Assembly (NCBI GenBank): GCA_023974075.1
Contig: CM043800.1
Location: 22,324,218 to 22,388,217 of the forward strand
From: Chaenocephalus aceratus
Lineage: Eukaryota > Chordata > Actinopteri > Perciformes > Channichthyidae
Length of the DNA: 64,000 nt
Direction of reading: 5' to 3'
In this document: piece after piece, positions 22,789 to 35,600 of the stretch
Numbering within the stretch: the first letter of the stretch is position 1
Layout of the letters: each line of letters starts with the position of its first letter
Position numbers and translations under genes: made by a program
Notes under the pieces: generated by a model
Told to the model about the DNA's origin: nothing
Seen by the model: only the letters and a program-made list of their open reading frames with translations
Databases searched by the model: none

Positions 22789-24276
22789 ACCATCCAGGAA
22801 GTGTGGGATGAAAGTGGGTAGAGCATTAAAAGCTCCTTCATCTGAGCCATGTCATTTCTCTGAGTCCAGCTAAACTGAAAAAATTACTGTATAGTTCAAG
22901 GTTATTCCTTGTACATCCTGTAATGATTCCCATTTCCTTTTGGTTTCTTGTAATTTATGGCTTTTACTTGGCACAAAGATGCCATTGAACTTGAGCAAAA
23001 ACTGTTAAACGAATGTGTCAGATCTGCACTGCTTATTTTTTTAACGTACTGTACACTTTTATATTTACTTCAATCACTGGGTGCTTGGACTAACTCAGGA
23101 ACTCTCAGCAATATCCTATTTACCAAATATTTGTCTCTTCAGGTGTTATTATTGTTATGTTAATCTCTTTTTTAGTGTTTTTACTCAGTGTGTATGTCGG
23201 AGTTAATCAATGTAAAATGTGATTCAGGGGTTTTATCTATCTTTGTAGCTTGAGTGGCAATATCTGTATATGAGAAGAATATTTTTACTAAACCGCACAC
23301 TTTTTTATCTCAGTCTTTTTGTTGTAATTTATTTGGCCACCAGTGGATGGCACTCAACTCACAGTGTATATTTTTTGTATTAACAGTAGCTGCTGTATTT
23401 TGCAAATCTAACTTCACAGAACACAACAAAAATGTATATTGCTTATTGCTGTCAGTAAGTTGAATAGATAATCAGGTGTATATGTTTTATGGCTGTTATA
23501 GCTTTGTGTTTTTTTTACACATTTTTATTCTAGATAACTTTCCTTGCAAAAATGTAAACAATCTGTTATAAATCCTGAATACAAGTTTCACTCTCTGACT
23601 CGCATGTATTGTGATTATTTAACTATATTCATGCATATTCATTAAATGTCATTGCAAGCTCAAAACTTGAGCATACTTAAGCATTGTTTTGTTTTCTGTT
23701 TTCACATTAGCAAATTACCTTATTATTGCAGCAGCTTAAATGAATCCTATATCTGAAAGTAACAAGTGTGTTATTTTGATTATTTCTGACACTTTACAGA
23801 GCAGAGTTTGGTGCTGTATAGAAGTACTTTCTCATAACAAATATTTGGACATGACCTAGAAAACACTTGTCATTTTGAAGGCCATACTTAATGCCACTCA
23901 CAGTTGTAAGGATCATCATTACTGTCAGCCACCCAGCAGGATATTGCAGCGGAAAGACTTCTGTGCTCTGGATGCGTCATTGAGCCCAAGGTCATGGCGC
24001 TGTTTCTCCTTGACAGCCTGGTAATGAGAGTGAGTGAATAGATGTGCCTTATTTTTGTTTCTGCCTTCTGGATGATTTGCGGGGAAATGAAAGGACGTTT
24101 TGACACTTAAAGTGTATTGGAAAACGTAAGAATACAGATGGATAAAATGACAATTCATCCAAGGGAAAATTGTACCAGCAACACAGCTGGGACAGGAATG
24201 GGAAGTACTCGAATAAACTATAGGAATATTTACAATACTATTTTAAAGCTTAAAGGCAAATATCTAAAATTGCACA
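22789..24276 (+). other. BTG3-like 3' UTR and downstream spacer
   Basis: After the stop there is AT-rich sequence with T-rich tracts and no coding exon. ATTAAA at 23,641-23,646 is a candidate poly(A) signal, which would give a 3' UTR of about 870 bases. From there to 24,276 I see nothing else. Confidence 0.45.
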
Positions 24277-24930
24277 TGTGGGAAAAGTACTCAGATTTTG
24301 TACAAAAAGAATAAAAGTATAAACTATAAAATTAGAATTATCCAATTGTATAGGAATACTCTCAAGTAAAAGTCCTGCATTCAAAAGGTTACTCAAGTAA
24401 AAGTACAAAAGCATTGGCATCAAAATATACTTAGTAAAGTACTCCTGCAGAATGGTCCATTTCAGAATAATATATATTATATGTTTTGATTATAATTATT
24501 AATGCATTAAAGTGTTTATCAAAGCTGGTAAAGGTGCAGCTTGTTTTAATGACGTTATATACTGAAGGGTAGCTTGTGAATTTACTCCAGGTGTAACTTG
24601 AGTCTTATTTTCTTATTTTTGAGCAAGGCACCGGACATCCCCCTTCCCCCCTCACTCCCATTGCTCCCCGGGCGCTGTACAATAGCTGCCCACTGCTCCT
24701 ACTAGACTCCTGGTACTAGGATGGGTTAAAAGCAGAGAACACATTTCACGGTGTGTGCTGTGTGCTCTGCATGTGTGACCATTAAAGAGGGTCTCATCCC
24801 CAATTATTCTATTCTAAATACATGTAGTGGAGTAAAAGTACACGATTTACCTCTGAATTGTATTGGAGTAGAGGTACAAAGTATCAAATATCAAGTAAAG
24901 TAAAGTACCTCCACATTGTTGAATAGCTGA
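24277..24930 (+). repeat. 'CAAGTAAAAGTA' repeat with a nested short insertion
   Basis: The family is recognised by AAAAGTACTCAGATTTTGTA (24,284), ACTCAAGTAAAAGTACAAAA (24,391) and AGTAAAGTAAAGTACCTCC (24,894). In the middle, about 24,622-24,815, sits a different GC-richer repeat (GAGCAAGGCACCGGACAT ... CTCCCCGGGCGCTGTA ... GATGGGTTAAAAGCAGAG). That block resembles the 3' end of a common fish retroelement, so this is an insertion inside an older repeat. Confidence 0.6.
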
Positions 24931-25310
24931 AGAGTGAATGGACAGTTATGAGTGATTGTCAATGAGAATAAACCTTGACTATTGTTTGGGTCACAGCAAG
25001 TTGAAGGGTGTAATTAACCACAATATGTCACTGTGTAACTATGCACACGCTGCACTACAGAGTGCGCAAACAATTCAATTTGTTATGATAAATGATAACA
25101 TGTATAACGTTTCTTTCATGTTAGTTTTTTTTCTACAGAAAAGGTATAATGTGTTTTGTGACCTGGTAATTAAAACAAAACTTTAACGTCATGTTTAAAT
25201 GAGCTTTTCCACCAACATTGGAATTTATGTTATCAGACGTATCCAAATCAATTGAAAAGTTATGTTCCTGAACATCTAGTTCCGTGACCATGCTCCTCTG
25301 AGACTACTCT

Positions 25311-26434
25311 ATGGAGCTATATCAGGGTCATACGTGTTGATCATTAAAAAAAAATACAATTTATTTGAAAGTTCAAGTTTTTATCCTGAACTTTGAAAAA
25401 TACAATGATGTATTCAAAATAAAAATAAGTATTTGAAATAATTTTTCAGGTTGAATATTATTTTGATTCAGTTCAGCAATTTCTTTGAATAAAATATTTA
25501 TTTTGATATTTTACTTTTATTTGAATTATTTTTTAAGATTGACAAACATCATATCATATGTGTAATTCATGGCACAATTCAAACGGGATCGAAAGAGAAG
25601 TTTTCTCTCTCCATTGACTAATTTTTCAGAAATAAGGTCCCATGGGGCGGAAGTAGATGGGCGTGACTTCGCCACTATGTGCAATACCTGGCTACTAAAT
25701 CCCCAGAACTGTTACAGGATGTGTATTTTGTAAATTGTATTTTAATACAATGTTATGCATGTAACATTATGTAACATAATGTAACATTAAGCTGTAGGCC
25801 TATGTGGCTGTTTTTCTGCTGTAACAACGTACGTTTCCCCTCTGTGGGACTAATAAAGGTATTCTGAACTATACGATGCTCAACAGCTCGCTTAACGGAA
25901 CTTTGACGCTGGTATCAGTTTTACCTCCAATCACGGGAGTATTGTGTATAGAAAGTGTCGAGTTATATTTCTCGCGCTACCTAACATCCATGAGGGTAAC
26001 ATGACAGAGGAGGCCTGTCACTCAGGATGCCAAACTACTCTTTGGTAAGCCACGCCCCCAAGCAACATCAGGGCCAAAAGTTTGAAAGCGAAAAAATATA
26101 TCTGAAGTCGAAAAAAAATGAAAACTGAAAAAACAAGATTTGAAACCTGAACAAATTATTGTTTTGAATCTGAAAAGGTAAAATCTCCAACTGAAAAAAA
26201 TAAGGATTCAAATATCAAAATATGTATAACAGTGAAATGTGAAAATAAATATTTTATTCAAAAAAATTACTGAACTGAATCAAAAATAATATTCAACCTG
26301 AACAATTATTTAAAATAGGCTACTTGTTTTATTTTGAATGCATCATTGTGTTTTTCAAAGTTAAGGAACTTGAACTTTCAAATAAATTGTATTTTTTTGA
26401 AAGATCCAAACGTATGACCCTGATATAGCTCCAT
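25311..26434. mobile_element. DNA element with terminal inverted repeats over 200 bp
   Basis: The ends start ATGGAGCTATATCAGGGTCA (25,311) and finish TGACCCTGATATAGCTCCAT (26,434). The symmetry continues, with some divergence, for over 200 bp inward (to about 25,530 and 26,205). Flanks are ACTACTCT (25,303-25,310) and ACTACTCA (26,435-26,442), a probable 8-bp target duplication with one mismatch. The central 650 bp carry a GC-richer block and a LINE-tail-like segment (GGGACTAATAAAGGTATTCT, 25,847) but no transposase. Superfamily is uncertain. It lies just upstream of kcnn4. Confidence 0.8.
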
Positions 26435-26684
26435 ACTACTCACGCACAGCACACACCGAATTTAATTGGGGTCAGACTGTTTACTATTAGCGAATGCAAA
26501 AAAGGGTACATCGCCCACTGCAGTGTGCAAATGGCATCATTACGATCATTACGCGTAACCACGCCACACCAGTTGGTAGGAGTGTTAAGGTGAGGGTGTG
26601 TTAAGCCAAGTGTTTTGGTAAATCCGCTACTTCGATGAGCGTCAAACGAGAGAAGGGCCTGGTACACAGTGCGCCCAGCGGACT

Positions 26685-29600
26685 ATGCCTTCCCCTACTC
26701 GGGAGGAAAGCAAAGGGGAGACCGGACAGGCAGAGCACGGAGCGACGGACAGCGGCGACAGGGAGAGAGGGACAGGCAACCACCTCGCATGCGCTTTGGA
26801 GATGGAGATGACAACCCGCAGTCTGCACGGCGACTCCAAACTGGACAGTGTGAATTGCGATGGCTTGATCAACCGAAACGGAGGAGACTCCGCAGAAGTG
26901 TCCGTGCCGCTGTCACTTCCCGGGAAGCGGACAGCTCACATGGAGGGAGACGACCTCTACAGACTGCGAGACAGAAAGTTTTTATTAGAGGATAAAAAGC
27001 GACTTTGCGCATTGGCTCTGGGGACTGCTCTACTCGGGATACTTCTCACAATAATCCACGCCGAGATATGTCCCCTCGTTTATACACCGGTAGGTTAACA
27101 CGGACCTCATCATGATTAAACTGCACAACATAATCATATTATTAGATTGTAAATGTTTGAAATGTGACACTTGTTGTTGGCATATTTTATCTTAAAGCCA
27201 TAGTCTTGCAGCATGTTAGCCCATCCCGGTTTTCACTGAAAATGTCAATCTCACAAATCAAAATGTATGAGTGACATATTACACTCTCTGCAAGCATTTC
27301 CATGGATAGATGAACGTATAGCGTCCATTTTCATCTACATTTACAAAGTACTATCATTTAAAAAACATTACCTACATTTGTATCCTACTTTGTGTTGTCA
27401 GCTGGTCGAGACACCTTGGTGTTGGTCCTTGAACGCATCATCAAACGATAGAATCTAGAATATCATCAGTGGATAGAAAAACTGTTAACAATTGGTCTGA
27501 TTCTTCAAATCTCCTCTTATCCAACTCCTGGTGTCGCAGTTACAACTCTTTTAAATAGTTTTTTACTTATACTTTTTATAGAATGGATACAAATAAATGA
27601 ATAGGCCTACATTCATATTTAAACATGCATCTTTTATTCACAATATATTTCAGAAACGTAATTGATCATAAATGATGCAGAAAAACCCCTCACACAACTG
27701 GCTGTATTTGTTATCATAACAACTTCCTTGATTAGCAGAGCCTCATGCAGCACAACAGCAGAGCCTGCACCTGGGCTTTGACCCCCACTGACCTCCTGAT
27801 TAGTTAGTCCATTTCCAGACACACTACTTGGTAGCACAGCCTCATGACATTAACATGAAGATCTCAGTGGATAACAATGCCAGGCCACACAATCAACAAA
27901 TTATTAACTCCCCTGACTTCCTACAGCACACGCCAATTCCACATGTGGAAAAAAGTTCTCATGCACGCCACAAAATACATCAGACCACCTCCGTGCTGTG
28001 AAGTCAGTGATTGATTACAGTGTCAAAGAGCCCCCACATTCATCAGCTACAATCTTTTGAAAAAATCTATGGAAATGACCTTCCGTGTTGAGAGAGTTGG
28101 ACTGGGAGAAGCATGGTTGTGAAATTAACGGTGCTGGTACGAATATGACATTACTATTCCAGTTTACAAATACGAACCAAGAACAGGTGTTGTTTGTCTG
28201 TTCCTAACAACAGGCATCAGCTTCTGTACCATGGAAAAGCTGATGCACTGGAAAAAGTTTTCTTTTGCCGCAGTCAAAGCATATTATTTTGGAGAGGTAT
28301 ACAGCGTTTATTTTTTAACCATGGCCTTATAACTGTTTTTAGCATTCATCTTTAAACTTCATGTGATGTCATTAAGTCATGAGTGTGAGCTGTGAGATCT
28401 TTCTCCCCTGTGGACTGATAGGGGCTGTTTAAAAAAATACGGCATCCCTGCAGTGGCCTGAAGCACACTACAGCAGTATTGTTTTTTCTTTTTAAAGCCC
28501 ATTTTAAGTGCACTGCAGAATATTTTGGAGCTTGTAGGCCAATCAAATCTAACAGCAGTCTACAAACAAAGTGATATATTTAAATTACCTTTTAATAGTT
28601 ATGCATGAAAAACAGGGGTATTTATGGAACATTTTTCCACATTTCACCTCTTCCCCTACAACGAGAATGCTCACGGTACTTCGGGCTATCTTTCCACATC
28701 ATTTAGTGTATAATTAGAGTGTTTGCATGGCCGGTCTGAAGGTCTCTCTGTCTTGATTTTGACTGCGCTACAGCCTGGAGTGTGCTCACTTTTACCTGAA
28801 TGCAACCATGTGTCCTTTTTTTTTTACAACTCTTCAACAACTTTTCTGGGATGACATAACAAATCAAACACTATCCACATATTGAGACGTCCTGTTTTAA
28901 AGGTGGGGTAGGTAATTTTGGAGAAACCAGCTCAAGTGCGCTGGAATTTGAAAATACACAGCCACTTCCTTACAGAGCCCCTCTAACACACACGAACGCG
29001 CACATGACCAATGAGGGCACGAGATAAGTTTGTGCACGAGATGGAAGGCTGACAGGCAGGTAGGCCATCCAGTTATTTTAGCCGGCCCGGCTAAAATGAT
29101 TGGTCGTGCTTTTAACAGTGCTACCGTTTCCATAGATGAATTTTTTTATGGATTTTTTGTCAAAACACTTAAGATATTCATTGCTATCGGGATGTTAAAG
29201 GTGGGGTAGGCAGTGTTTCCCACAGATCTGAAATATACTTGGGGGGGTTGTGGGGGTTGAGGTGACGTGCCTTTTTGTGACGTGCAACAACATTAACCTT
29301 TCTGTTGGTCGTTTGTTAGCAGACCGTCCATGCGATGGCAGAGCGAACAGGTACAGGCAGGGCTCATAGTGATAGCCCTATAGTTGAAATCTACTACCCA
29401 CAAATAAACATATGGGCATGGGTTACTATTTTAAAAAAAATGGTAAATGTATTTAGGAACCTATCCATGTGATTTTAAGTGGGGGTGGACCTCAAATCCT
29501 CTAGGGGGGTCCGGGGGCATGCTCCCCCAGTAAGATTTTTTTATTTATTTTGGAGTTAAATGCATCAATCTGGTGCACTTTGAGGGGAAAATAAAGAGAC

Positions 29601-32600
29601 TAGATCTATGGGAACACCTATATGAAACAGAACTGTATAGATTTCAATAATCATAAAATCGTGGCAATAACCAATAACATACCATATCCAATGTGAAAAA
29701 ACACTGACACCCTCAAATGGAAATATGTGTTTACATGAATGGTGACCAATCCGTTTGAGACCCACTGAGAACTTAGACTAAGTTAACTATCTAATCACTC
29801 AGAGAGTCCTTTACCTCACCTGAGCTGAGGTTATCCCGAGCTTGAATGACACAGAGAGACCAATCAACGGCTTTGATGTATGATCTGTATGACAGTGGCC
29901 ATGTCGGCAGGCCACATCATGTAGACGCCCGGCCAATCACCCTGTGTGAGGCAGGCCACTTAACAGGCCAGGCCATCGGGTCCTCCCGATGGCCAGTCTG
30001 GGACTGGGTACAGGAGGCGTAGAGCGAGGGATCATTGTCCACAAGTTAATCGATCGCAGATGGCGTCGTGGTCGCGGATGGGAAAAAAATTATTAAAGAA
30101 AAAAAGAAAACCTAAATGGGTCGTGAAATATACTTGGGCGGCCGTTAATATACCTGGGCGGCCCGCACAAGTATAGTCTATGTGTGGGAAACCATGGTAG
30201 GTAAGTTTGAGAAAAATAAAAGCAGCTTAGTGGAATTCAGCCATCATTAATTTCCTTTTTTAGATCTGTGTTTTTCTTATCATGGCAAGTCAAAAGTCCA
30301 GATTTCTGGGAGGGGTGATGAGACTCTGTATCTGACCGTTAAGATGAAAAGCAGCAGTAATTAGAGGACCAGGATGGCCTGTTTAACAGTGTGCAATGAA
30401 GTGCCCTACTCACCTTGGGTTTTAGGACAAGTGATCTGCAGGCTTTTGTTGTCTCTGACAGCTTATCAGCCACACCTGTCCTGTATAGTGTCTACCTCTT
30501 CAGGGCTTTAATTCAAACAAAAATACGTATCACCAAATATTTTTTTCAAGTTACCCTTTATCACACTAACACGTGTTTTTGTTTGGTATTAACAAGACCC
30601 GCAAAGGTTGTACGCGGCGCGCTGTGTATCTCCTTTCCTATGACTGCCCAGCCACACCACACAAATAGTCTTGTAGGATTGTTTTAGCCTTTCCTTAAGT
30701 GAATTACAGGATACCTCAACCTCCACGAGCACAATAATCTACATGAAAGCTAATGGAACCACACCAACTAACAAACCAAATAAGAAAACTTTAGTCAGAT
30801 GTATGTAGTATTTCTTTGGCAAATATTTATTCAGTTCAGTTCTTACAAACCAGACCACCTTCTATTGCACTGGATTTCGTTTTTTTTTTTATATGCCTTG
30901 GGTGGCCTGAACTGACGGTGGCTCAATGTCTGTCCAAGAATATGAGAAAACTGAAACTGTGTTAGGGTTAACCCAGATTAGGTTCACTGGGCTCTAAATA
31001 ACAGTTTTCAACATGTTGTTGAAATCTCTGTTATGGAGTGTGGTGAAATGTTGAACTTTTGTGGGGTCTTTTAATTAGCCCTGGACGAAATACAGACATG
31101 ATGTGAACGTTACGTGAGAAACTGGAAAATGGCGTACTTTGCCAATCGACGTCACACCAAACCACCTACACGCTCAAGTTTCCTCAAGTTCGAAAGTTTG
31201 TAATTATCTTTTTTAACTGTAAACCACATGCAGTGGAACTGTTTAAAACTTCCATTGACGTTGCATGTTGAATGAAGGTTATAGGTTCATTTTAACCTGC
31301 TGAGACAAAGGTGGTATGACAGAGGCCGATGCTTAAATCATCTGTTTCCCCAGCAGTTTGCTGGATTGGAAAGTATTTAATTACAGGAGCAATCGTTACT
31401 GTAACCGAGTGGCTTTTATATATCCGTTTGCAGTACATTTCTGAACCAGTAATTCCACTTTCATCGGGCCTAAGAACTGTTAAATTAAGCTCTGGAAAGG
31501 CACACATTTAATTGTAGCCACCAGTTATGTTCTTATAACACAATCAGCAGGATATTTCTTTAAAATTTGTTCTAAATTAAGTTTTATAGAAGGGAAATCT
31601 CTTGCACAACTTTTATTATGGTGGTTTACACAGTTTTAACAGCATTACGGATTGGAGAGAGATTGATTGGATTAATTGTGGAAAGCACATTCAAACTACA
31701 TTAAAAGTAAGCTACATTTTCTACGTACGAACTACTTACTTCTCTAGGATTCTGCCACAGTGGAATGTAAGTTTTGTACTGCAAAAGGTCCATCAGGTGG
31801 CCACATGTGCCTGCAGTGACACAGTCTTACTAAGTCACTGTCTGTAAGTAAAAGCCTTGATAAAACCTTGATAATGGACAACAGTTACGGTAAGAAATAA
31901 CATATTTTCAACTTATCTCCCATGTCTCCATTTCCTTCCCAGGGCTCAAACATTGCCTTATTCATCAACTGTTCCATCAGCCTCTCCACTGGGTGTCTCC
32001 TCATCCTAATCATAGCTTTCCATTATAAGGACATCAGGGTGAGTTTGGCTTTTCTCATTTCGTATGCAACCGGCGCCTTCATTGTGTTCTAGAATGTGAG
32101 TGGTAGCCTTTGAGTGTGCATGCACAGATGCATCATTGCCATATTTTGTGCATCACTTTTTGTACCAGTTTTTGTTTGTTCCTAATTAGCTTAGTTATGA
32201 TGATACCTTTTTTGGCTCAGGCTTCTGGGTTTATACTCTCAACTACAGTGTTTTCAGTTTGGTTGCAAGTCACATGTGTCTGATACAAGCAAACTTATAG
32301 CAAGTGAAAAGAGGAGATAAGGGAGGTCGAGGGTGGAGACACAGGCAATGTTTTGCGATGACTGATTTAAATATTGTATTTCAGATGTGACAAACTATGT
32401 AAGTCAGCCAAATCATTAAGACCCTTAAAATCAGTGGAGGACAGGAGAAAGTTAACCTGCTTAATATTTGTATGCTCTTGACTCAACTGACCACAGTTAA
32501 GAAATATATTGACAGAAGAACACATTTTCATTTCTCAAGTATGAAATCATAGAATACAAGTTTCCTTCCGGTTTCTATTAGATATCTGTGGTTTCATATC

Positions 32601-35600
32601 TTTGGAGGTTTTAAAACCATTGATCTTCTCACTGAGAAGTTTCTGCAACTCCTGCATGACACATAATGAGATTAGACATTGGATGTTCTTTTTGAAAAAA
32701 CACATTAGCATTTTATTTGCTGCAATGACAGAATTATAAAATATATTTAGTCCAAGGTTTAAGGAAACTCTTAGGAAAACGTAAGAAAATAAGAAGTTAA
32801 GTTGGTGACAGTGAGACGATATTGAGTGTTACGTACAATATATGGTGTACGTTTCAAAGTGAATTCCGTACATTAACATTCAGATGTGCTGTATTCTTAC
32901 TACTTTCCATCAGCACTCTTGTACTTTTCTTCTCTCACTCTGTCTTTTCTCTCATCCTACATCTTACAGCTGTTTGTCATTGACCACAACCAGGTGGACT
33001 GGCGTATTGCCATGACCAGCCAGAGGGTGCTTGTGATCACTCTGGAGTTGTTGGTCTGCGTCATCCATCCTGTTGGCACATACTGGGAGGTGGGCCTCCA
33101 CACAAACTCCTCTTCCTCAGCTCCACTCTGTGTTTCCATCCACCATGGCAGGGCCCTGATGGACATGGAGCTGCTGTTATCAGTCCTGATGTTCCTCCGC
33201 TTGTACTTGGTGCACAGAGCCATCCTGCTGCACAGCAAAGTGCTGCTGAGCGCCTCCTACAGGAGCATCGGCTCGCTCAACAACATCAACTTCACCTTTC
33301 GCTTTGTACTCAAGATACTGATGAACAAATACCCAGCGCGCACCCTGCTGGCCTTCATCCTCTTCTTCTGGCTCACTGCTTCCTGGATGCTTACTCTGTG
33401 TGAGAGGTAGGGAAGAGAACTGTATATGTGCAAAGGTACAAGTTTACAAAATATATTCACAAATAAGAGACACTTGCATCAACCCTGGAGATTGTCTGTT
33501 AAAATGATGAGGGGCATCCATCAAACATTGTTTTGAATGGGAAAGCCTTCAATTGCCAGTCTACCTTGAAATATAGTTGAATTCTTAAACTAATATAAGT
33601 TACAGCTGTAAATTAAAAGAAAGATTGAAGAAGATTGACAGCACTCTCATTTGTTTATGTTATCTTTGAAGCTACAGTCAGAAGATGATTAGCTTAGCTC
33701 AGCATGGATGCTTTTCAATGTAGGGCAAAAGGGCCAAATTAAATGAGATTTTACGAGTGGTAATGTGTCAAACTATTTTCTTGCCTGAAGCAGCAACTCA
33801 TTTTAACCTTTGGACATATGGAGTCAGGCTAGCTGTTTCCACATTTCCAGTGTTAGTGCTAAGATAAGCTAACAGCCTGCTGCCTGATAATTCAGGTTAG
33901 TGTACAGATATAAGGGCAGTATTCATTTTCTCCTTTAACTCTAAAAAGCAAATACTTGTATTTTTTATCCCAAGTTTTTAAACATAGGCTACAGCTTAAA
34001 ATAAAGCAAATCTTAAAATCCTCCTTCAAAGCTTAAAGGGGACCTATCATGCAAAATGCACCTTTGTACGTCTTTTATACATGAATGGGTCCCCGGTGTT
34101 CCAGGGAACTCACCAAGTGTCAGAAAACACAACCCTCTCTCTTTTCCTCCATACCCAAAATCTCTAAAAACGGGGCTTTAACGGATCTGATACAGACTGA
34201 TACAGATTTGAAAATAGTCTGATGTCAGTGACGAGGAGCTCTGCCTATATGGCCAACTCTCCACCAATCAGGGGAATGAGAGGTTGCCGTGGCATGGTAA
34301 CAGCATGGTAACATGACACTGTAACTCGGCCCCCTCCTTTGCAGCTGCAGCATGCAAAGACAGGGTGGAGGAGAGCAAAATAGAGCGAAATGAGGCATGG
34401 CTAAAATGCGTGATCTGTTTGGTATTTTGAAAAATAAAACATATACATATACCTTATATAGGTATGGCCCTACAATATATTATTCAAATATAGCATGATA
34501 GGTCTCCTTTAAACTTCACTTAAAATGTCACCAGCCTGCAACAGTGTCCCTCTAACATTTCTGAGTATAATCTTTGCTTGATTGTTTCTAGTTTTATGAT
34601 AGAGCTGTTCCTGCTTAACAAATATTGACTGGACCTAGGTTGAAAAGGTAACAGCGAAAGAATGCCGGATGTTTGCTTTCCCCAATAATCAATGTGGATA
34701 ATATTAGTTTTGACACTAACATTCCTAACTAGCTGTATTACAGTGAACTGCATTTCTCTGTCAGTTGTCAGGGGCTTTTGTGCTCAATAGTGAATAGAAC
34801 TTTTGAAATTGTGATTTCTGAAAGATTAGACGTAGCACTCATAATACAGCACACAATCATCCAAAAAGTAAACCGTACCTCCACCAATAATTACTTTATG
34901 TTTCTTTCACTGTTACTCTCTAAGGAAATGTAATGTTACTATTTTCCAACAAACTTCCCCTCCCCGTCACATACATTAACATTTAAAACAACAACATATT
35001 TGGTAGTTTAACCGTCCTCCTTAAACCTTGATAGTCAATTTGACCTTCCTGTTCAGAAGGATGTCCAATTAACTGATCTGATTATCATCCAATTTTATGT
35101 TGTTACTCTAACAATTTGCTGTTGAAGAGAAGCCAACTAAATGTCAACTTTATCCTCCGCAGACTGTTTGAACAGTGAGGATAATTGGTTCTTTTGAACC
35201 CTAATGGGAGGTTTAGCCTTCTGTTTCACATGTCTTAGTCTGGTATGTTTTCATTTATCAAAAGTCATAAAGAGCTTAAGATTGATAGCTGATAAGACCA
35301 CCAAGCCTTTTTAACACTGAGTTGTTATACCAGTCATGCTGCTTACCACCTCCAGGAGACAGTCGATCCCTCACACACTTTTGTAACATCTTTGTGCGGT
35401 TTCTGCTAAGTGTACATTGGACTTGTGCTTTTTATGGATTTACAAGTTTACTGGTACACACTTCCTGACTACCAAAGTACTGTCGAGCATCTGCACTGAT
35501 TACACAGTTTGATTAACAGACCACACCTTTATTCAACTAAGAAGACTCATTGTGATACAAGGATATGTTTCATGTATTGCTGCAGCTAAGACATAAAATC

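Noticed and set aside
22957..23463. Open frames downstream of the BTG3-like stop
   Set aside because: They lie in the AT-rich 3' UTR, encode hydrophobic low-complexity sequence and have no splice signals.
26669..26995. Alternative 108-codon frame overlapping kcnn4 exon 1
   Set aside because: Another phase of the same GC-rich exon; only the frame from 26,685 joins exon 2 in phase and gives the S1 segment.
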